Below, piece by piece: positions 19,308 through 29,802 of a stretch of DNA of 64,000 bases. The notes below the pieces were generated by a model that was given only the letters and a program-made list of their open reading frames with translations, had not been told where the DNA came from and ran no database searches. The translations under genes and the position numbers were made by a program. The stretch comes from Parasulfitobacter algicola. GTDB lineage: Bacteria; Pseudomonadota; Alphaproteobacteria; Rhodobacterales; Rhodobacteraceae. The DNA lies in the NCBI RefSeq assembly GCF_013315265.1, contig NZ_JABUFE010000009.1:1-64000 (forward strand), written 5' to 3'. Numbering within the stretch: the stretch's first letter is position 1; each line of letters opens with the position of its first letter.

Positions 19308-20161
19308 GGCACCCGAACGCGAAGTCGTTTAATGCGGCGCGGATCTGCATCGACAATCTCAAATTCGGGACCTGACGGGTGGGGGACAACTTCGCCACGC
19401 GCTGGTACGCGCCCAGTCAGCATAAAAACCAACCCGCCAAGCGTGTCGATTTCTTCTTCGTCGATATCATCGTGATCGGTCAACGACTGGCCGATCTCTT
19501 CTTCAAATTCGTCCAGCGGCGTTTTGGCCTGCGCCAGATAACAGCCGGGTTTTTCTTCTGTCCAGAAAAGACCTTCGGCGATATCATGTTCATCTTCGAT
19601 TTCGCCGATAACCTGTTCGATCAGATCTTCAATCGTGACAACACCGTCCACGCCGCCATATTCATCAATCACCAGCGCCATGTGTGTGCGATCTGTTTGC
19701 ATCTTTTGCAACAAAACGCCGATCGGCATAGACGGCGGCGCGTAAAGCAAGGGCCGCAACATCTTGCGCAGACTAAATGTACCATTGCCGTTAAACCCGT
19801 GCCTGAGCGCTAGATCTTTCATATGGATCAACCCGATGGGCGTGTCCAAGGTACCTTCGTAAACAGGCAAGCGTGTTAGCCCGCTTTCGCGAAACGTCTG
19901 CACAAGATCCTCTTTGCTGATATCATCTGCAACAGCGACAATATCGGCCTTCGGAACGGCCACATCCTCGAGCCGCATGTTGTACAGATTAGACAAGCCA
20001 TCCAACCGTCCCGAAGGCGGCGTATCTGATGTATCCACTTTTTCGACATCGGTATTTTTCGAACCGAACGCCCCAAAGATACGGTTTAACAAACCGTCCG
20101 AAGTGTTTGAGTCCTGCGCGCTTTGCGCTGCGTTAGAAGACCCGTCTGAGGTATCGCCCAT
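19304..20161 (-). CDS. corC: CorC/HlyC-type CBS domain protein
   Basis: A 285-residue soluble protein with two CBS domains (about residues 60-190, containing DIVAVADDISKEDLVQTF and LVIDEYGGVDGVVTIEDL) and a C-terminal CorC_HlyC transporter-associated domain with the DDIDEEEIDTLGGLVF acidic stretch. It lacks the membrane DUF21 half of larger relatives. The family is linked to magnesium/cobalt efflux and to membrane integrity. It sits in the conserved ybeZ-ybeY-ybeX(corC)-lnt order. Confidence 0.92.
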   Translation of the reverse strand: MGDTSDGSSNAAQSAQDSNTSDGLLNRIFGAFGSKNTDVEKVDTSDTPPSGRLDGLSNLYNMRLEDVAVPKADIVAVADDISKEDLVQTFRESGLTRLPVYEGTLDTPIGLIHMKDLALRHGFNGNGTFSLRKMLRPLLYAPPSMPIGVLLQKMQTDRTHMALVIDEYGGVDGVVTIEDLIEQVIGEIEDEHDIAEGLFWTEEKPGCYLAQAKTPLDEFEEEIGQSLTDHDDIDEEEIDTLGGLVFMLTGRVPARGEVVPHPSGPEFEIVDADPRRIKRLRVRVP

Positions 20162-20188
20162 TGTTCCTAACCAAAATGAAAACGCTGA

Positions 20189-20698
20189 TTATGCGTTAGA
20201 TTGCATATATGGGTCAGGCAGACCTAAAGTTGCAAGTATGTCGACCTCTAATTCCTCCATCAAGGCGGCATCTTGATCATTTATGTGATCATAACCCAAC
20301 AGATGCAGCATAGCATGAACAATCAGATGCGTCACATGATCGTCTAGTGACTTATCCGCGGTGTCCGCTTCTTGTCTGCAAGTTTCATATGCCAATGCGA
20401 TATCGCCCAATTCTGTCGGTCCCATCGGCCCAATCTCGGGCGAAACAGGGGTTTCACCAGGTCGCCCCGTCGATAAAGCCTGTGCAGGCCAACTAAGCAC
20501 ATTTGTCGGTTTTTGCTTTGCACGAAATTCAGCGTTTAATTCTGAAATGCGGGCATCATCGCACCCCATCAGGCTGACTTCAAACATTCCGGGTTCAATG
20601 CCAAGTCGGGACAATGTGGCAGATGCAGCTGTTTCTGCCAACGCAGCAAGTCTGACATTTTGCCAACGATCATCTTCGACAAGGATTTCAACCAGCAT
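20189..20698 (-). CDS. ybeY: endoribonuclease YbeY (rRNA maturation factor)
   Basis: YbeY is a single-strand endoribonuclease that matures the 3' end of 16S rRNA and takes part in ribosome quality control. The zinc site HLIVHAMLHLLGYDH follows the H-x3-H-x5-H pattern. The upstream PTNVLSWPA block is also typical. At 169 residues it is a little longer than the E. coli protein. It lies five bases after the phoH stop, consistent with one transcript. Confidence 0.95.
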   Translation of the reverse strand: MLVEILVEDDRWQNVRLAALAETAASATLSRLGIEPGMFEVSLMGCDDARISELNAEFRAKQKPTNVLSWPAQALSTGRPGETPVSPEIGPMGPTELGDIALAYETCRQEADTADKSLDDHVTHLIVHAMLHLLGYDHINDQDAALMEELEVDILATLGLPDPYMQSNA

Positions 20699-20703
20699 TA
20701 TGG

Positions 20704-21717
20704 TTAAGTTGCTTCGTCAGCTTCATAAGCTTCGATAATAGCCGCAACAAGCGGATGGCGGACCACATCTTTCGATGTAAAATAGTTGAACGAAATCTTA
20801 GAGATATTCCCCAATAACCGTTCAGCATCCCGTAATCCTGATTGAACACCACGTGGCAGATCCACTTGGCTGCGATCACCTGTGATAACCATGCGGGACC
20901 CTTCACCAAGGCGTGTCAAAAACATTTTCATCTGCATGGTGGTGGCATTTTGTGCCTCGTCCAGAACGACGAAGGCATTCGACAGTGTGCGACCACGCAT
21001 AAAGGCCAAGGGCGCAATTTCGATCCGCTTATCTTCGATCAGTTTTGCCACCTGTTTGCCTGGCAAAAAGTCATTCAGCGCATCATAAAGCGGCTGCATA
21101 TAAGGATCGACCTTGTCTTTCATATCGCCAGGTAAAAAGCCCAAGCGCTCGCCTGCTTCAACTGCGGGGCGGGACAGGATGATCTTATCAACATGTCCGC
21201 CAATAAACATCGACACCCCCACCGCAACAGCCAGATAGGTTTTCCCCGTTCCGGCCGGACCAATTCCAAAGGCAAGTTCATTTTCAAAAAGCGATTTAAC
21301 GTACGTTTTTTGCGCCTCTGTCCGGGGCTCAACCAGCTTTTTGCGCGTTTTGATTTCAACACGTCCGCCCTTGAACAGCTCCATCTGGTCACCATCCCGG
21401 GCGCCGGTATTTTTTGCCGCACTGTTCATTCGCAATTCGCCATCAATGTCGCCCGCGTCAATGCTGCGACCCGCCTCAAGACGTTGATAAAGCGTTTGCA
21501 AAATAGCAGCGGCACGCCCGCGTTCATCACCATTACCGATAATGGCCAGTTGATTGCCACGCCTTAAAATCTGCAATCCCAGGGAATGTTCGATTTGTGC
21601 AAGGTTGCGGTCAAATTCACCGCAAAGATCAATCAAAATGCGATTGTCTGGAAATTCCAGAAGTGTTTCTTGTATGTCATCCGAGGCAACTGGTGAGGTC
21701 GTCGTGCTGAGAGCCAA
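20704..21717 (-). CDS. phoH: PhoH-like ATPase (YbeZ)
   Basis: A 337-residue P-loop ATPase that pairs with YbeY. Walker A is GIGPAGTGKTYLAV, and Walker B FVVLDEAQNAT lies about 90 residues later. An N-terminal segment (FDRNLAQIEHSLGLQIL) resembles the KH-like part of the family. The start is TTG at 21717, supported by AGGAG six bases upstream. It heads the phoH-ybeY-corC-lnt cluster. Confidence 0.94.
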   Translation of the reverse strand: MALSTTTSPVASDDIQETLLEFPDNRILIDLCGEFDRNLAQIEHSLGLQILRRGNQLAIIGNGDERGRAAAILQTLYQRLEAGRSIDAGDIDGELRMNSAAKNTGARDGDQMELFKGGRVEIKTRKKLVEPRTEAQKTYVKSLFENELAFGIGPAGTGKTYLAVAVGVSMFIGGHVDKIILSRPAVEAGERLGFLPGDMKDKVDPYMQPLYDALNDFLPGKQVAKLIEDKRIEIAPLAFMRGRTLSNAFVVLDEAQNATTMQMKMFLTRLGEGSRMVITGDRSQVDLPRGVQSGLRDAERLLGNISKISFNYFTSKDVVRHPLVAAIIEAYEADEAT

Positions 21718-21880
21718 TCAAATCTCCTGTTTTCGAGGGCTTGCTTTGATCTAGCCCTGCCTAAGACAGCGATGCAAGAGCGACATTTGATTTGTTACGA
21801 AATTGACAAGAAAACAGGCTGAAATTGGACAGCTTGCTATAAATAAGCAAAGATATGCACATGATTGTTAGGTATTGGTG

Positions 21881-22393
21881 TTATTCCATTACAACGTTGA
21901 ATACCTCGGGATATCCCCAGATATCATCTGCACGCTCGCGCGGACCAATTGGAATTATGATCGATATACCGCCACCTGCTCCCATCATACTGTTTGCAGC
22001 TCGTCTTTTCTCAGAAATGTTGATGGCTTCAAGGGTATCCACGCCAATCTTACCTTCATAACTACATCTGATTGTTGCCGATGGTGACTGACGGCGGTAA
22101 TCAGGCACCTTAACATACGCTGGTGCTGTAAAAGACGCCTGAAATAATTGGTTCGATAGGGTGCATTGTGGTCCTTTTCGAAAATTTACCAAATCAGCAG
22201 CACGGATCAAAATCAATCTATCACCATAGTATCTTGGCTGGCCTTGGTTGCGTGTCGCGGCATAAATATCAAGGCCGTTGGCGCTCTGTACTTTTGGTTG
22301 AACGACTACAACGTTATTTGGATCGCCATCGTACCCTGCACAGGCAATAAGGAAAACGAAAGGGATTGAAAAAAGAGCTTTGCGAAACAGCAT
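21881..22393 (-). CDS. putative lipoprotein of unknown function
   Basis: A 170-residue protein with a lipoprotein signal (hydrophobic FSIPFVFLIACAG; the lipobox cysteine is about residue 18). The mature part is glycine- and proline-rich, with two further cysteines, CTLSNQ and IRCSYEG, that could form a disulfide, and a hydrophobic GGGISIIIPIGP segment near the end. I do not recognise the family. AGGAG eight bases before the ATG supports the start. It is alone on the minus strand between phoH and the chaperonin operon. Confidence 0.7.
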   Translation of the reverse strand: MLFRKALFSIPFVFLIACAGYDGDPNNVVVVQPKVQSANGLDIYAATRNQGQPRYYGDRLILIRAADLVNFRKGPQCTLSNQLFQASFTAPAYVKVPDYRRQSPSATIRCSYEGKIGVDTLEAINISEKRRAANSMMGAGGGISIIIPIGPRERADDIWGYPEVFNVVME

Positions 22394-22661
22394 AAATTTT
22401 ACTCCTGAGTTATGTATGAATATTATTTGAAGCGCATAATTTGGGTGCCGCTAAAGCGAGGTTTTGAATTAGGATTGAAAAATGGACGGCACCCTAGTTG
22501 AGCCCTGCATGACAAAGATCGCGAGCGAAATGACCCGGTTGTGAAAAATGTGACATATAAAACTCCATAGTTCAAAAATATGAACATAGTTCATGAACGC
22601 CATTCATAAAGGCGGGGAAAAATCTGTCAAGGTTTTTTTGTCTATGGATTATGTGTCAAAG
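22394..22661. other. intergenic region before groEL terminator
   Basis: It should hold the promoter of the lipoprotein gene (reading left). I see no coding frame of merit or strong repeat in it. Confidence 0.4.
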
Positions 22662-22692
22662 AAAAAGGGGCCCGAAAACTCGGACCCCTTTC
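22662..22692 (-). terminator. rho-independent terminator of groESL
   Basis: On the minus strand AAAGGGG-CCGA pairs with TCGG-CCCCTTT around a short loop, with a run of T after the 3' arm. It starts 23 bases after the groEL stop. Confidence 0.9.
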
Positions 22693-22714
22693 AAAACTAC
22701 ATAAGCAGGTTGGC

Positions 22715-24373
<1,659 letters not shown>

Positions 24374-24410
24374 TTATATTTGAATTTTCGTGTTGTGCGG
24401 AAAATACGGT

Positions 24411-24698
24411 TTAGGCCATCAGGCCCAAAATATCGCTTTCCTTCATGATCAGCAGTTCTTCGCCGTCAACGGTCACTTCTGTACCGGACCATTTGCCGAA
24501 CAGAATTTTATCACCGGCTTTGACGTCCATCGCGATGCGATCACCGTCTTCGTCGCGTGCGCCTGCACCGACGGACACAACTTCGCCCTCTGCTGGTTTT
24601 TCTTTTGCGCTATCCGGAATGATCAATCCGCCAGCTGTTTTTTCTTCACTTTCTACACGGCGTACAAGCACGCGGTCATGAAGTGGTGTAAATGCCAT
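24411..24698 (-). CDS. groES: co-chaperonin GroES
   Basis: A 95-residue co-chaperonin that caps GroEL. It has the family start [14 protein letters not shown], the mobile loop [12 protein letters not shown] and the KYSGTEV-like FGKWSGTEV. The ATG at 24698 has a GGAG site eight bases upstream. A start 11 codons further up would run through the leader and is rejected. Confidence 0.97.
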   Translation of the reverse strand: MAFTPLHDRVLVRRVESEEKTAGGLIIPDSAKEKPAEGEVVSVGAGARDEDGDRIAMDVKAGDKILFGKWSGTEVTVDGEELLIMKESDILGLMA

Positions 24699-24750
24699 CT
24701 CTGAGGCTCCTTGGCTCAAAGTTTCTCCCAATGACGTCGAACGACGCCTA

Positions 24751-24777
24751 TTAGCACTCGTTAGTGACGAGTGCCAA
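24751..24777. promoter_or_regulatory. CIRCE operator (HrcA site)
   Basis: TTAGCACTC, nine bases, then GAGTGCCAA: the CIRCE inverted repeat with one mismatch in the right arm. It is located 53 bases before groES. HrcA bound here represses groESL until heat stress. Confidence 0.93.
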
Positions 24778-24902
24778 TGAAGCGTAATTAAGTATCGTAT
24801 CTCTGTGTGTCAACAGGAGTCTGACTGAAAAAATCAACACGGTTGAGCTTGATGCCGCGCATGCTTAGTTTGTATGTAAACTCAAACAAAGGAATGGGTT
24901 GT

Positions 24903-25892
24903 ATGCGCATTATAACAAGTCTGTTTTTCTTTTGCTTATGTACCCCAATTTTCGCTGCGTGCAACGGGATTGACAGGCTGGCTGACTTGCAAAGTGAACA
25001 GCGCCAAGAGCTAGATCAGACGATTGCGCAGACACCTTTTCCATACGGAAATCATTGGAAGGCAGAAAAACCCGGCAGTACAATCCACATTGTCGGAACA
25101 ATCCATGTCTATGATCCGCGGCTTGAGGTAAATTTGGATCGTCTTAAACCTGCGATAAAAGATGCAGGCATGCTGTTGGTCGAAGTGACCACCGACGACG
25201 AATACGCGTTGCAACAACGCCTGTCACGCGAGCCAGAGTTGCTGTTTATCACAAAAGGCCCCACCCTGCCCGATCTGATGTCGGAAGACAGCTGGAAAAA
25301 ACTGGCAGATGAAGCGCGCGCACGGCAAATTCCAGCATTCATGGCAGCAAAATTTCAGCCTTGGTATTTGTCGATGATGCTTGGCATCCCCCCTTGCGCC
25401 ATGTCCGATATTACATCTGGCAAACGTGGTCTGGACCACCTGATCATGGAATATGCCAAGCAAGCAGACATTCCGTCACAATCACTGGAAGACACGCTGA
25501 CATTGTTTAAGATGTTCTCAAATGACCCTATCGAAAAACAGGTTGAGATGTTAGAGGCAGGTATTGCTGTGAACCAAGATGCTAACGCAATGTTTGCGAC
25601 CTTGGTTGAGGCATATTTCCGCGAAGCTCATGTTGAAATATGGCAATACTCGCGCCTTCATGCTCTTCAAGTTTCAGGTCAGGATACTGATCAGACTGCT
25701 GAAATGTTTGACGAGATTGAAGAGTTGCTTTTGAACCGACGCAACCAAGCTTGGGTCCCAGTGATTTTAGAGGCCGCTGCAGAACACGAAACGATTATGG
25801 TGGCCGCCGGCGCCGCCCACTTGGGCGGTGACGAAGGTGTTTTGAACCTGCTGAATGCCGAAGGTTATCGTCTGACAAGGCAGGATTTCTGA
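24903..25892 (+). CDS. TraB/GumN family protein
   Basis: A 329-residue secreted protein with a signal peptide (RIITSLFFFCLCTPIFAAC). The TraB/GumN domain is shown by TIHIVGTIHVYDPRL near residue 60 and the closing histidine motif VAAGAAHLGGDEGVLNLL near the C-terminus. The family is predicted to be a metal-dependent (Tiki-like) protease, based on the histidine/glutamate motifs. The ATG at 24903 follows AAAGGA and gives a clean signal sequence; earlier ATGs do not. It faces away from groESL. Confidence 0.88.
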   Translation: MRIITSLFFFCLCTPIFAACNGIDRLADLQSEQRQELDQTIAQTPFPYGNHWKAEKPGSTIHIVGTIHVYDPRLEVNLDRLKPAIKDAGMLLVEVTTDDEYALQQRLSREPELLFITKGPTLPDLMSEDSWKKLADEARARQIPAFMAAKFQPWYLSMMLGIPPCAMSDITSGKRGLDHLIMEYAKQADIPSQSLEDTLTLFKMFSNDPIEKQVEMLEAGIAVNQDANAMFATLVEAYFREAHVEIWQYSRLHALQVSGQDTDQTAEMFDEIEELLLNRRNQAWVPVILEAAAEHETIMVAAGAAHLGGDEGVLNLLNAEGYRLTRQDF

Positions 25893-25972
25893 CACTTCCC
25901 AGGTGACAGGTGACAATCAGATCAAGCCCGGCTAAAACCCGCGCGACCGGATCAAACAGATGAGACAGCGCA

Positions 25973-26890
25973 ATGATCAAAGTATTTGGCCACAAGGCCC
26001 CCGACACTGATTCCACCGGCTCCCCCATCATTTGGGCCTGGTACCTGAATAAGGTACAGAAAACTGTTGCAGAACCTAAATTGCTGGGCGAACCAAATAC
26101 AGAAGCGGCCTTTGTTCTGAAGCGTTGGAATTTGGACAAGCCCGAGATCATTTCAGATGTCAGCGAAAACGATACCTGCATTGTCGTTGACACAAATAAC
26201 CCTGCCGAACTGCCCCCATCCATCAACAGCGCTGACGTAATTCAGATTATCGACCATCACAAGCTAACTGGCGGGCTTGAAACAAAAGGTCCAATCGACA
26301 TCACAATCCGCCCCTTGGCCTGCACGGCGACTGTTATGTATGACATGATGGGGGAAGATGCCGCCAGAATGCCTGACCAGATCAAGGGCACTATGTTATC
26401 ATGTATTCTGTCAGACACTCTGGAGTTTCGCAGCCCCACCACAACACCCCATGACAAGGAAGTGGCTGAAAAGCTGGGCCGAGAATTGGGCATTTCCATT
26501 CCTGAGTATGCCGCCGATCTGTTTGCTGCAAAATCCGATGTCTCGGCTTTTTCTGATGCCGAATTGCTGCGAATGGATTCCAAGGAATATACCGTAGATG
26601 GCACAAAATTCCGTGTCTCTGTTTTAGAAACCACAGCCCCGAAAATGGTTTTGGATCGCAAAGCCAGTTTGATTGAAGCAATGCCGCAGGTTGCGCAAGA
26701 GGATGACGTGGATCAGGTACTGCTGTTCGTGGTCGATATCCTGTACGAGGAAGCCACAATGCTGATACCAAATAACCTTAGCAAAACGGTTGCAGAAAAA
26801 TCGTTCGACGTGACTGTGTCTGGCGATACGGTGGTTCTGCCCGGTATCATGAGCCGCAAAAAACAGATTATTCCAAACCTAAAAATCTGA
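25973..26890 (+). CDS. ppaC: manganese-dependent inorganic pyrophosphatase (family II)
   Basis: It hydrolyses pyrophosphate to phosphate. The 305 residues form a DHH-family enzyme: GHKAPDTDS at the N-terminus, VDTNNPAELP, the DHHKLTG triad, and a C-terminal DHHA2 domain ending SRKKQIIPNL. Length matches single-domain PpaC. The gene lies 80 bases after the TraB/GumN gene and starts a row of plus-strand genes. Confidence 0.94.
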   Translation: MIKVFGHKAPDTDSTGSPIIWAWYLNKVQKTVAEPKLLGEPNTEAAFVLKRWNLDKPEIISDVSENDTCIVVDTNNPAELPPSINSADVIQIIDHHKLTGGLETKGPIDITIRPLACTATVMYDMMGEDAARMPDQIKGTMLSCILSDTLEFRSPTTTPHDKEVAEKLGRELGISIPEYAADLFAAKSDVSAFSDAELLRMDSKEYTVDGTKFRVSVLETTAPKMVLDRKASLIEAMPQVAQEDDVDQVLLFVVDILYEEATMLIPNNLSKTVAEKSFDVTVSGDTVVLPGIMSRKKQIIPNLKI

Positions 26891-26948
26891 TGACAGAATA
26901 CGCCCTTGGCGAAAATATGTGTGGAACACTGAAAACCATGAGGCGCGT

Positions 26949-27821
26949 ATGACCAGAATTATCAAGACATTGGACGAGATATCGCAAGACTATGATGCGC
27001 TTTTTTGTGATCTTTGGGGGTGCGTGCACAACGGCATTGCGCCGTTTTCCGAAGCTGTGGCAGCTCTAACTGCATTCAAAGCGCAAGACGGTATCGTCGT
27101 TTTGCTGACAAACGCGCCAAGGCCCTTTCCAAGTGTTGAAAAACAACTTAGCCGCATGGGATTGCCCAACGATTGTTGGGATACGATCGCCACATCAGGT
27201 GACAGTGCGCGCGCAGCCATGTTCCGTGGTGCGGTCGGCGAAAAAGTGTTCTTTATCGGTGAAGATCATGACCAAAGCTTTTTCACCCCAATGGACATCG
27301 TGGAAGACCCTGTTGATATCCAGCAAGTAAAGTTAGAAGACGCCGAAGGGATCGTTTGTTGTGGCCCTTTCGACGCGCACGCTGATCCATCCGTGATGCG
27401 GCCTGAATTTCTATATGCCAAGCAAAAGGGCCTGAAACTGTTATGCGCGAACCCCGATATTGTTGTGGATCGCGGGAAAACGCGGGAATGGTGCGCGGGG
27501 GCTTTGGCACAATTATATACGGAAATGGGCGGCGAAAGCCTCTATTTTGGTAAACCACATCCACCGATTTATGATTTGGCACGGCGGCGGTTGATCAATC
27601 TGTGGCATGATATTCCCGACAACCGAATTCTAGCGATTGGTGATGGTATCAAAACCGATATTCTTGGTGCTTCGGGAGAACAGATCGATTCTGTATTCAT
27701 CACCGGCGGCTTGGCAGCTATTGAAACAAAAACGCAAGATCATCCGGACCAAAAGGCGCTTGATGCGTTTTTAGAAACAGAAATGGTCACACCAACATTT
27801 GCGATGGGTCAATTGAGATAA
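26949..27821 (+). CDS. HAD superfamily hydrolase, TIGR01459 type
   Basis: A 290-residue HAD hydrolase of the NagD-like class IIA group. The nucleophile motif is FCDLWGCVHNG, motif II TNAPRPF, the lysine GKPHPPIYDLA, and the acidic motif IGDGIKTDILGA. The TIGR01459 subgroup occurs in alphaproteobacteria; the substrate is unknown. The ATG at 26949 has GAGG seven bases upstream. Confidence 0.9.
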   Translation: MTRIIKTLDEISQDYDALFCDLWGCVHNGIAPFSEAVAALTAFKAQDGIVVLLTNAPRPFPSVEKQLSRMGLPNDCWDTIATSGDSARAAMFRGAVGEKVFFIGEDHDQSFFTPMDIVEDPVDIQQVKLEDAEGIVCCGPFDAHADPSVMRPEFLYAKQKGLKLLCANPDIVVDRGKTREWCAGALAQLYTEMGGESLYFGKPHPPIYDLARRRLINLWHDIPDNRILAIGDGIKTDILGASGEQIDSVFITGGLAAIETKTQDHPDQKALDAFLETEMVTPTFAMGQLR

Positions 27822-27915
27822 CCGATTCAGGACTTGCATTTTCTGCACTTGCAAAGTAATTTAATTACTAAATTATGATCTTTAGTGGTTAAATATTACC
27901 CAAAGGATGTGCGAG

Positions 27916-28359
27916 ATGTTGGATAACATGCCCCGTGGTACGATCTGTATCGAAGATATCGAAATTGGAATGAAACGCCATCTGCGCAAGGTGGTGACAG
28001 ACCGCGATATCGAAATGTTCGCTGAAGTGTCCACCGATCATAATCCTGTGCATCTGGATGATGCTTATGCGCAAGACACAATTTTCGAAGGGCGGATCGC
28101 CCACGGGATGCTGACCGCAGGATTAATTTCCGCTGTGATAGGGGAACAATTACCCGGCCATGGCACTGTTTATCTTGGACAATCTCTGAAGTTTCTTGCG
28201 CCTGTTCGCCCTGGCGATATGGTCATGGCTGAGGTTGAAGTAATCGATATTGATCATTCTAAGCGCCGTGTCACTATGGATACCTATTGTGAAGTTGACG
28301 GGAAAAAAGTGTTGAAAGGCGAAGCGGTTGTACTAGCCCCATCGCGCAAGTTCGACTGA
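27916..28359 (+). CDS. MaoC family (R)-specific enoyl-CoA hydratase-like protein
   Basis: A 147-residue hot-dog-fold protein. The hydratase dyad is visible in STDHNPVHLDDAYA (Asp and His) followed by GRIAHGML, as in (R)-enoyl-CoA hydratases that link fatty-acid oxidation or acyl-CoA metabolism to other paths. The exact substrate is unknown. The ATG at 27916 is eight bases after AAGGA; the ATG nine bases upstream overlaps that site and is unlikely. Confidence 0.9.
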   Translation: MLDNMPRGTICIEDIEIGMKRHLRKVVTDRDIEMFAEVSTDHNPVHLDDAYAQDTIFEGRIAHGMLTAGLISAVIGEQLPGHGTVYLGQSLKFLAPVRPGDMVMAEVEVIDIDHSKRRVTMDTYCEVDGKKVLKGEAVVLAPSRKFD

Positions 28360-28397
28360 GCCTTGCACCCATATCGCAGCCACGTTAACTGCGATAT

Positions 28398-29336
28398 ATG
28401 AAGATCGTCCGAGACACTCAATTCATCGATCCAAGCGACCAAGGTGCCAGTGCGGCCATTGGTAATTTCGATGGTGTCCATCTGGGCCATCAGGCCGTTA
28501 TCGATATTGCGCGCGCGCGCGCAGAACAATTGAATGCACCCCTTGGTGTCATGACATTCGAACCACATCCACGCGAATTTTTCGCCCCCGAAACACAACC
28601 CTTTCGCTTGATGAATGCAGACGCAAAAGCGCACCGACTTGAAAAAATAGGCGTAGAAAAATTATATGAATTGCCTTTCAATTCAATACTTTCATCGCTT
28701 GAAGCTGACCAGTTCGCACAACAGATTATCATGGACAGCCTAGCGCTGAGGCATGTCGTCATCGGGCAGGATTTTTGCTTTGGTAAAGGACGCAAGGGCA
28801 CTGCGGATGATTTGCGGAATTTTGGCGATCAGATGGGTTTCGGTGTGACCATAGCTGAGATGGTTCAGATGGATATGGGTGAAGTATCGTCAACCAATAT
28901 CCGCGCGGCATTATCGCAAGGGCGCCCCGGGGATGCAGCTGCGATGTTGGGCCACTGGCACCGAATTGAAGGCCAAGTGATCCGCGGCGAACAACGCGGC
29001 CGCGAGTTGGGATACCCCACCGCCAATATGTCGATCAGTGGCTTGCACCCCCCCAAATTTGGTGTTTATGCCGTCAAGATTGATGTGCTGGCGGGTGCGA
29101 ACGCGGGCAGCTATCATGGGGCTGCTTCCATCGGGGTGCGTCCGATGTTCGGCCAAAATACAGCAAATTGCGAAACCTATCTGTTTGATTTCAAAGGCGA
29201 TCTTTACGGTGCGCAAATATCGGTCGGGTTAGTGGAATTTCTGCGACCCGAGCTGAAGTTTGACACAATTGATGCGCTGATCACGCAAATGGATGCCGAT
29301 TGCGCAAAAGCCCGGGAAATTTTGCAAAATGTCTGA
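28398..29336 (+). CDS. ribF: bifunctional riboflavin kinase/FAD synthetase
   Basis: It converts riboflavin to FMN and then FAD. The 312 residues show an N-terminal adenylyltransferase domain (GNFDGVHLGHQAVI at about 20-33, STNIRAALSQG near 170) and a C-terminal flavokinase domain (RGRELGYPTANM, near 195). Length is typical. The 3' end overlaps the next gene by eight bases. Confidence 0.95.
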   Translation: MKIVRDTQFIDPSDQGASAAIGNFDGVHLGHQAVIDIARARAEQLNAPLGVMTFEPHPREFFAPETQPFRLMNADAKAHRLEKIGVEKLYELPFNSILSSLEADQFAQQIIMDSLALRHVVIGQDFCFGKGRKGTADDLRNFGDQMGFGVTIAEMVQMDMGEVSSTNIRAALSQGRPGDAAAMLGHWHRIEGQVIRGEQRGRELGYPTANMSISGLHPPKFGVYAVKIDVLAGANAGSYHGAASIGVRPMFGQNTANCETYLFDFKGDLYGAQISVGLVEFLRPELKFDTIDALITQMDADCAKAREILQNV

Positions 29337-29802
29337 TGATCCCATTGATCGCAGTGGGCTGCGCCATCAGTTTTGGAAAACCGTTCCACTGAAAAAAATG
29401 ACGCCAAAGGAATGGGAAGCCTTGTGCGATGGCTGTGGAAAATGCTGTCTGAACAAGCTAGAAGATGAAGATACGGGCGCTATTGCGCTGACCTGCGTGG
29501 CATGCCGGTTGCTGGATGACAGCACCTGCCGCTGCGCACAATATGACATCCGCAAACAGTTTGTGCCAGAATGTATCGTGCTGACGCCTGATACGCTGGC
29601 CGACCATATGTATTGGATACCACAGACCTGCGCCTATCGATTAGTATATGAAAACAAGCCCTTATACGATTGGCACCCTCTGATTTCCGGCACGCCACAA
29701 AGTGTCCACGATGCAGGTGTGTCGGTACAGGACAGGACCGTATCTGAATTCGAATTCCCTGAAGACGAATGGGAAGAGTTTATTATCGAGGAGCCAACCT
29801 GA
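29329..29802 (+). CDS. YcgN family cysteine-cluster protein (UPF0260)
   Basis: A 157-residue protein with the YcgN signature: an N-terminal CDGCGKCCLNKLEDEDTG, then CVACRLLDDSTCRC, PECIVLTPD, and TCAYRL followed by DWHPLISG. These cysteine pairs suggest a bound metal or iron-sulfur cluster (inference). The function is unknown, though it is widely conserved in proteobacteria. ATG 29329 overlaps ribF; its own stop overlaps the start of the aldolase by one base, so ribF-ycgN-aldolase appear coupled. Confidence 0.9.
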   Translation: MSDDPIDRSGLRHQFWKTVPLKKMTPKEWEALCDGCGKCCLNKLEDEDTGAIALTCVACRLLDDSTCRCAQYDIRKQFVPECIVLTPDTLADHMYWIPQTCAYRLVYENKPLYDWHPLISGTPQSVHDAGVSVQDRTVSEFEFPEDEWEEFIIEEPT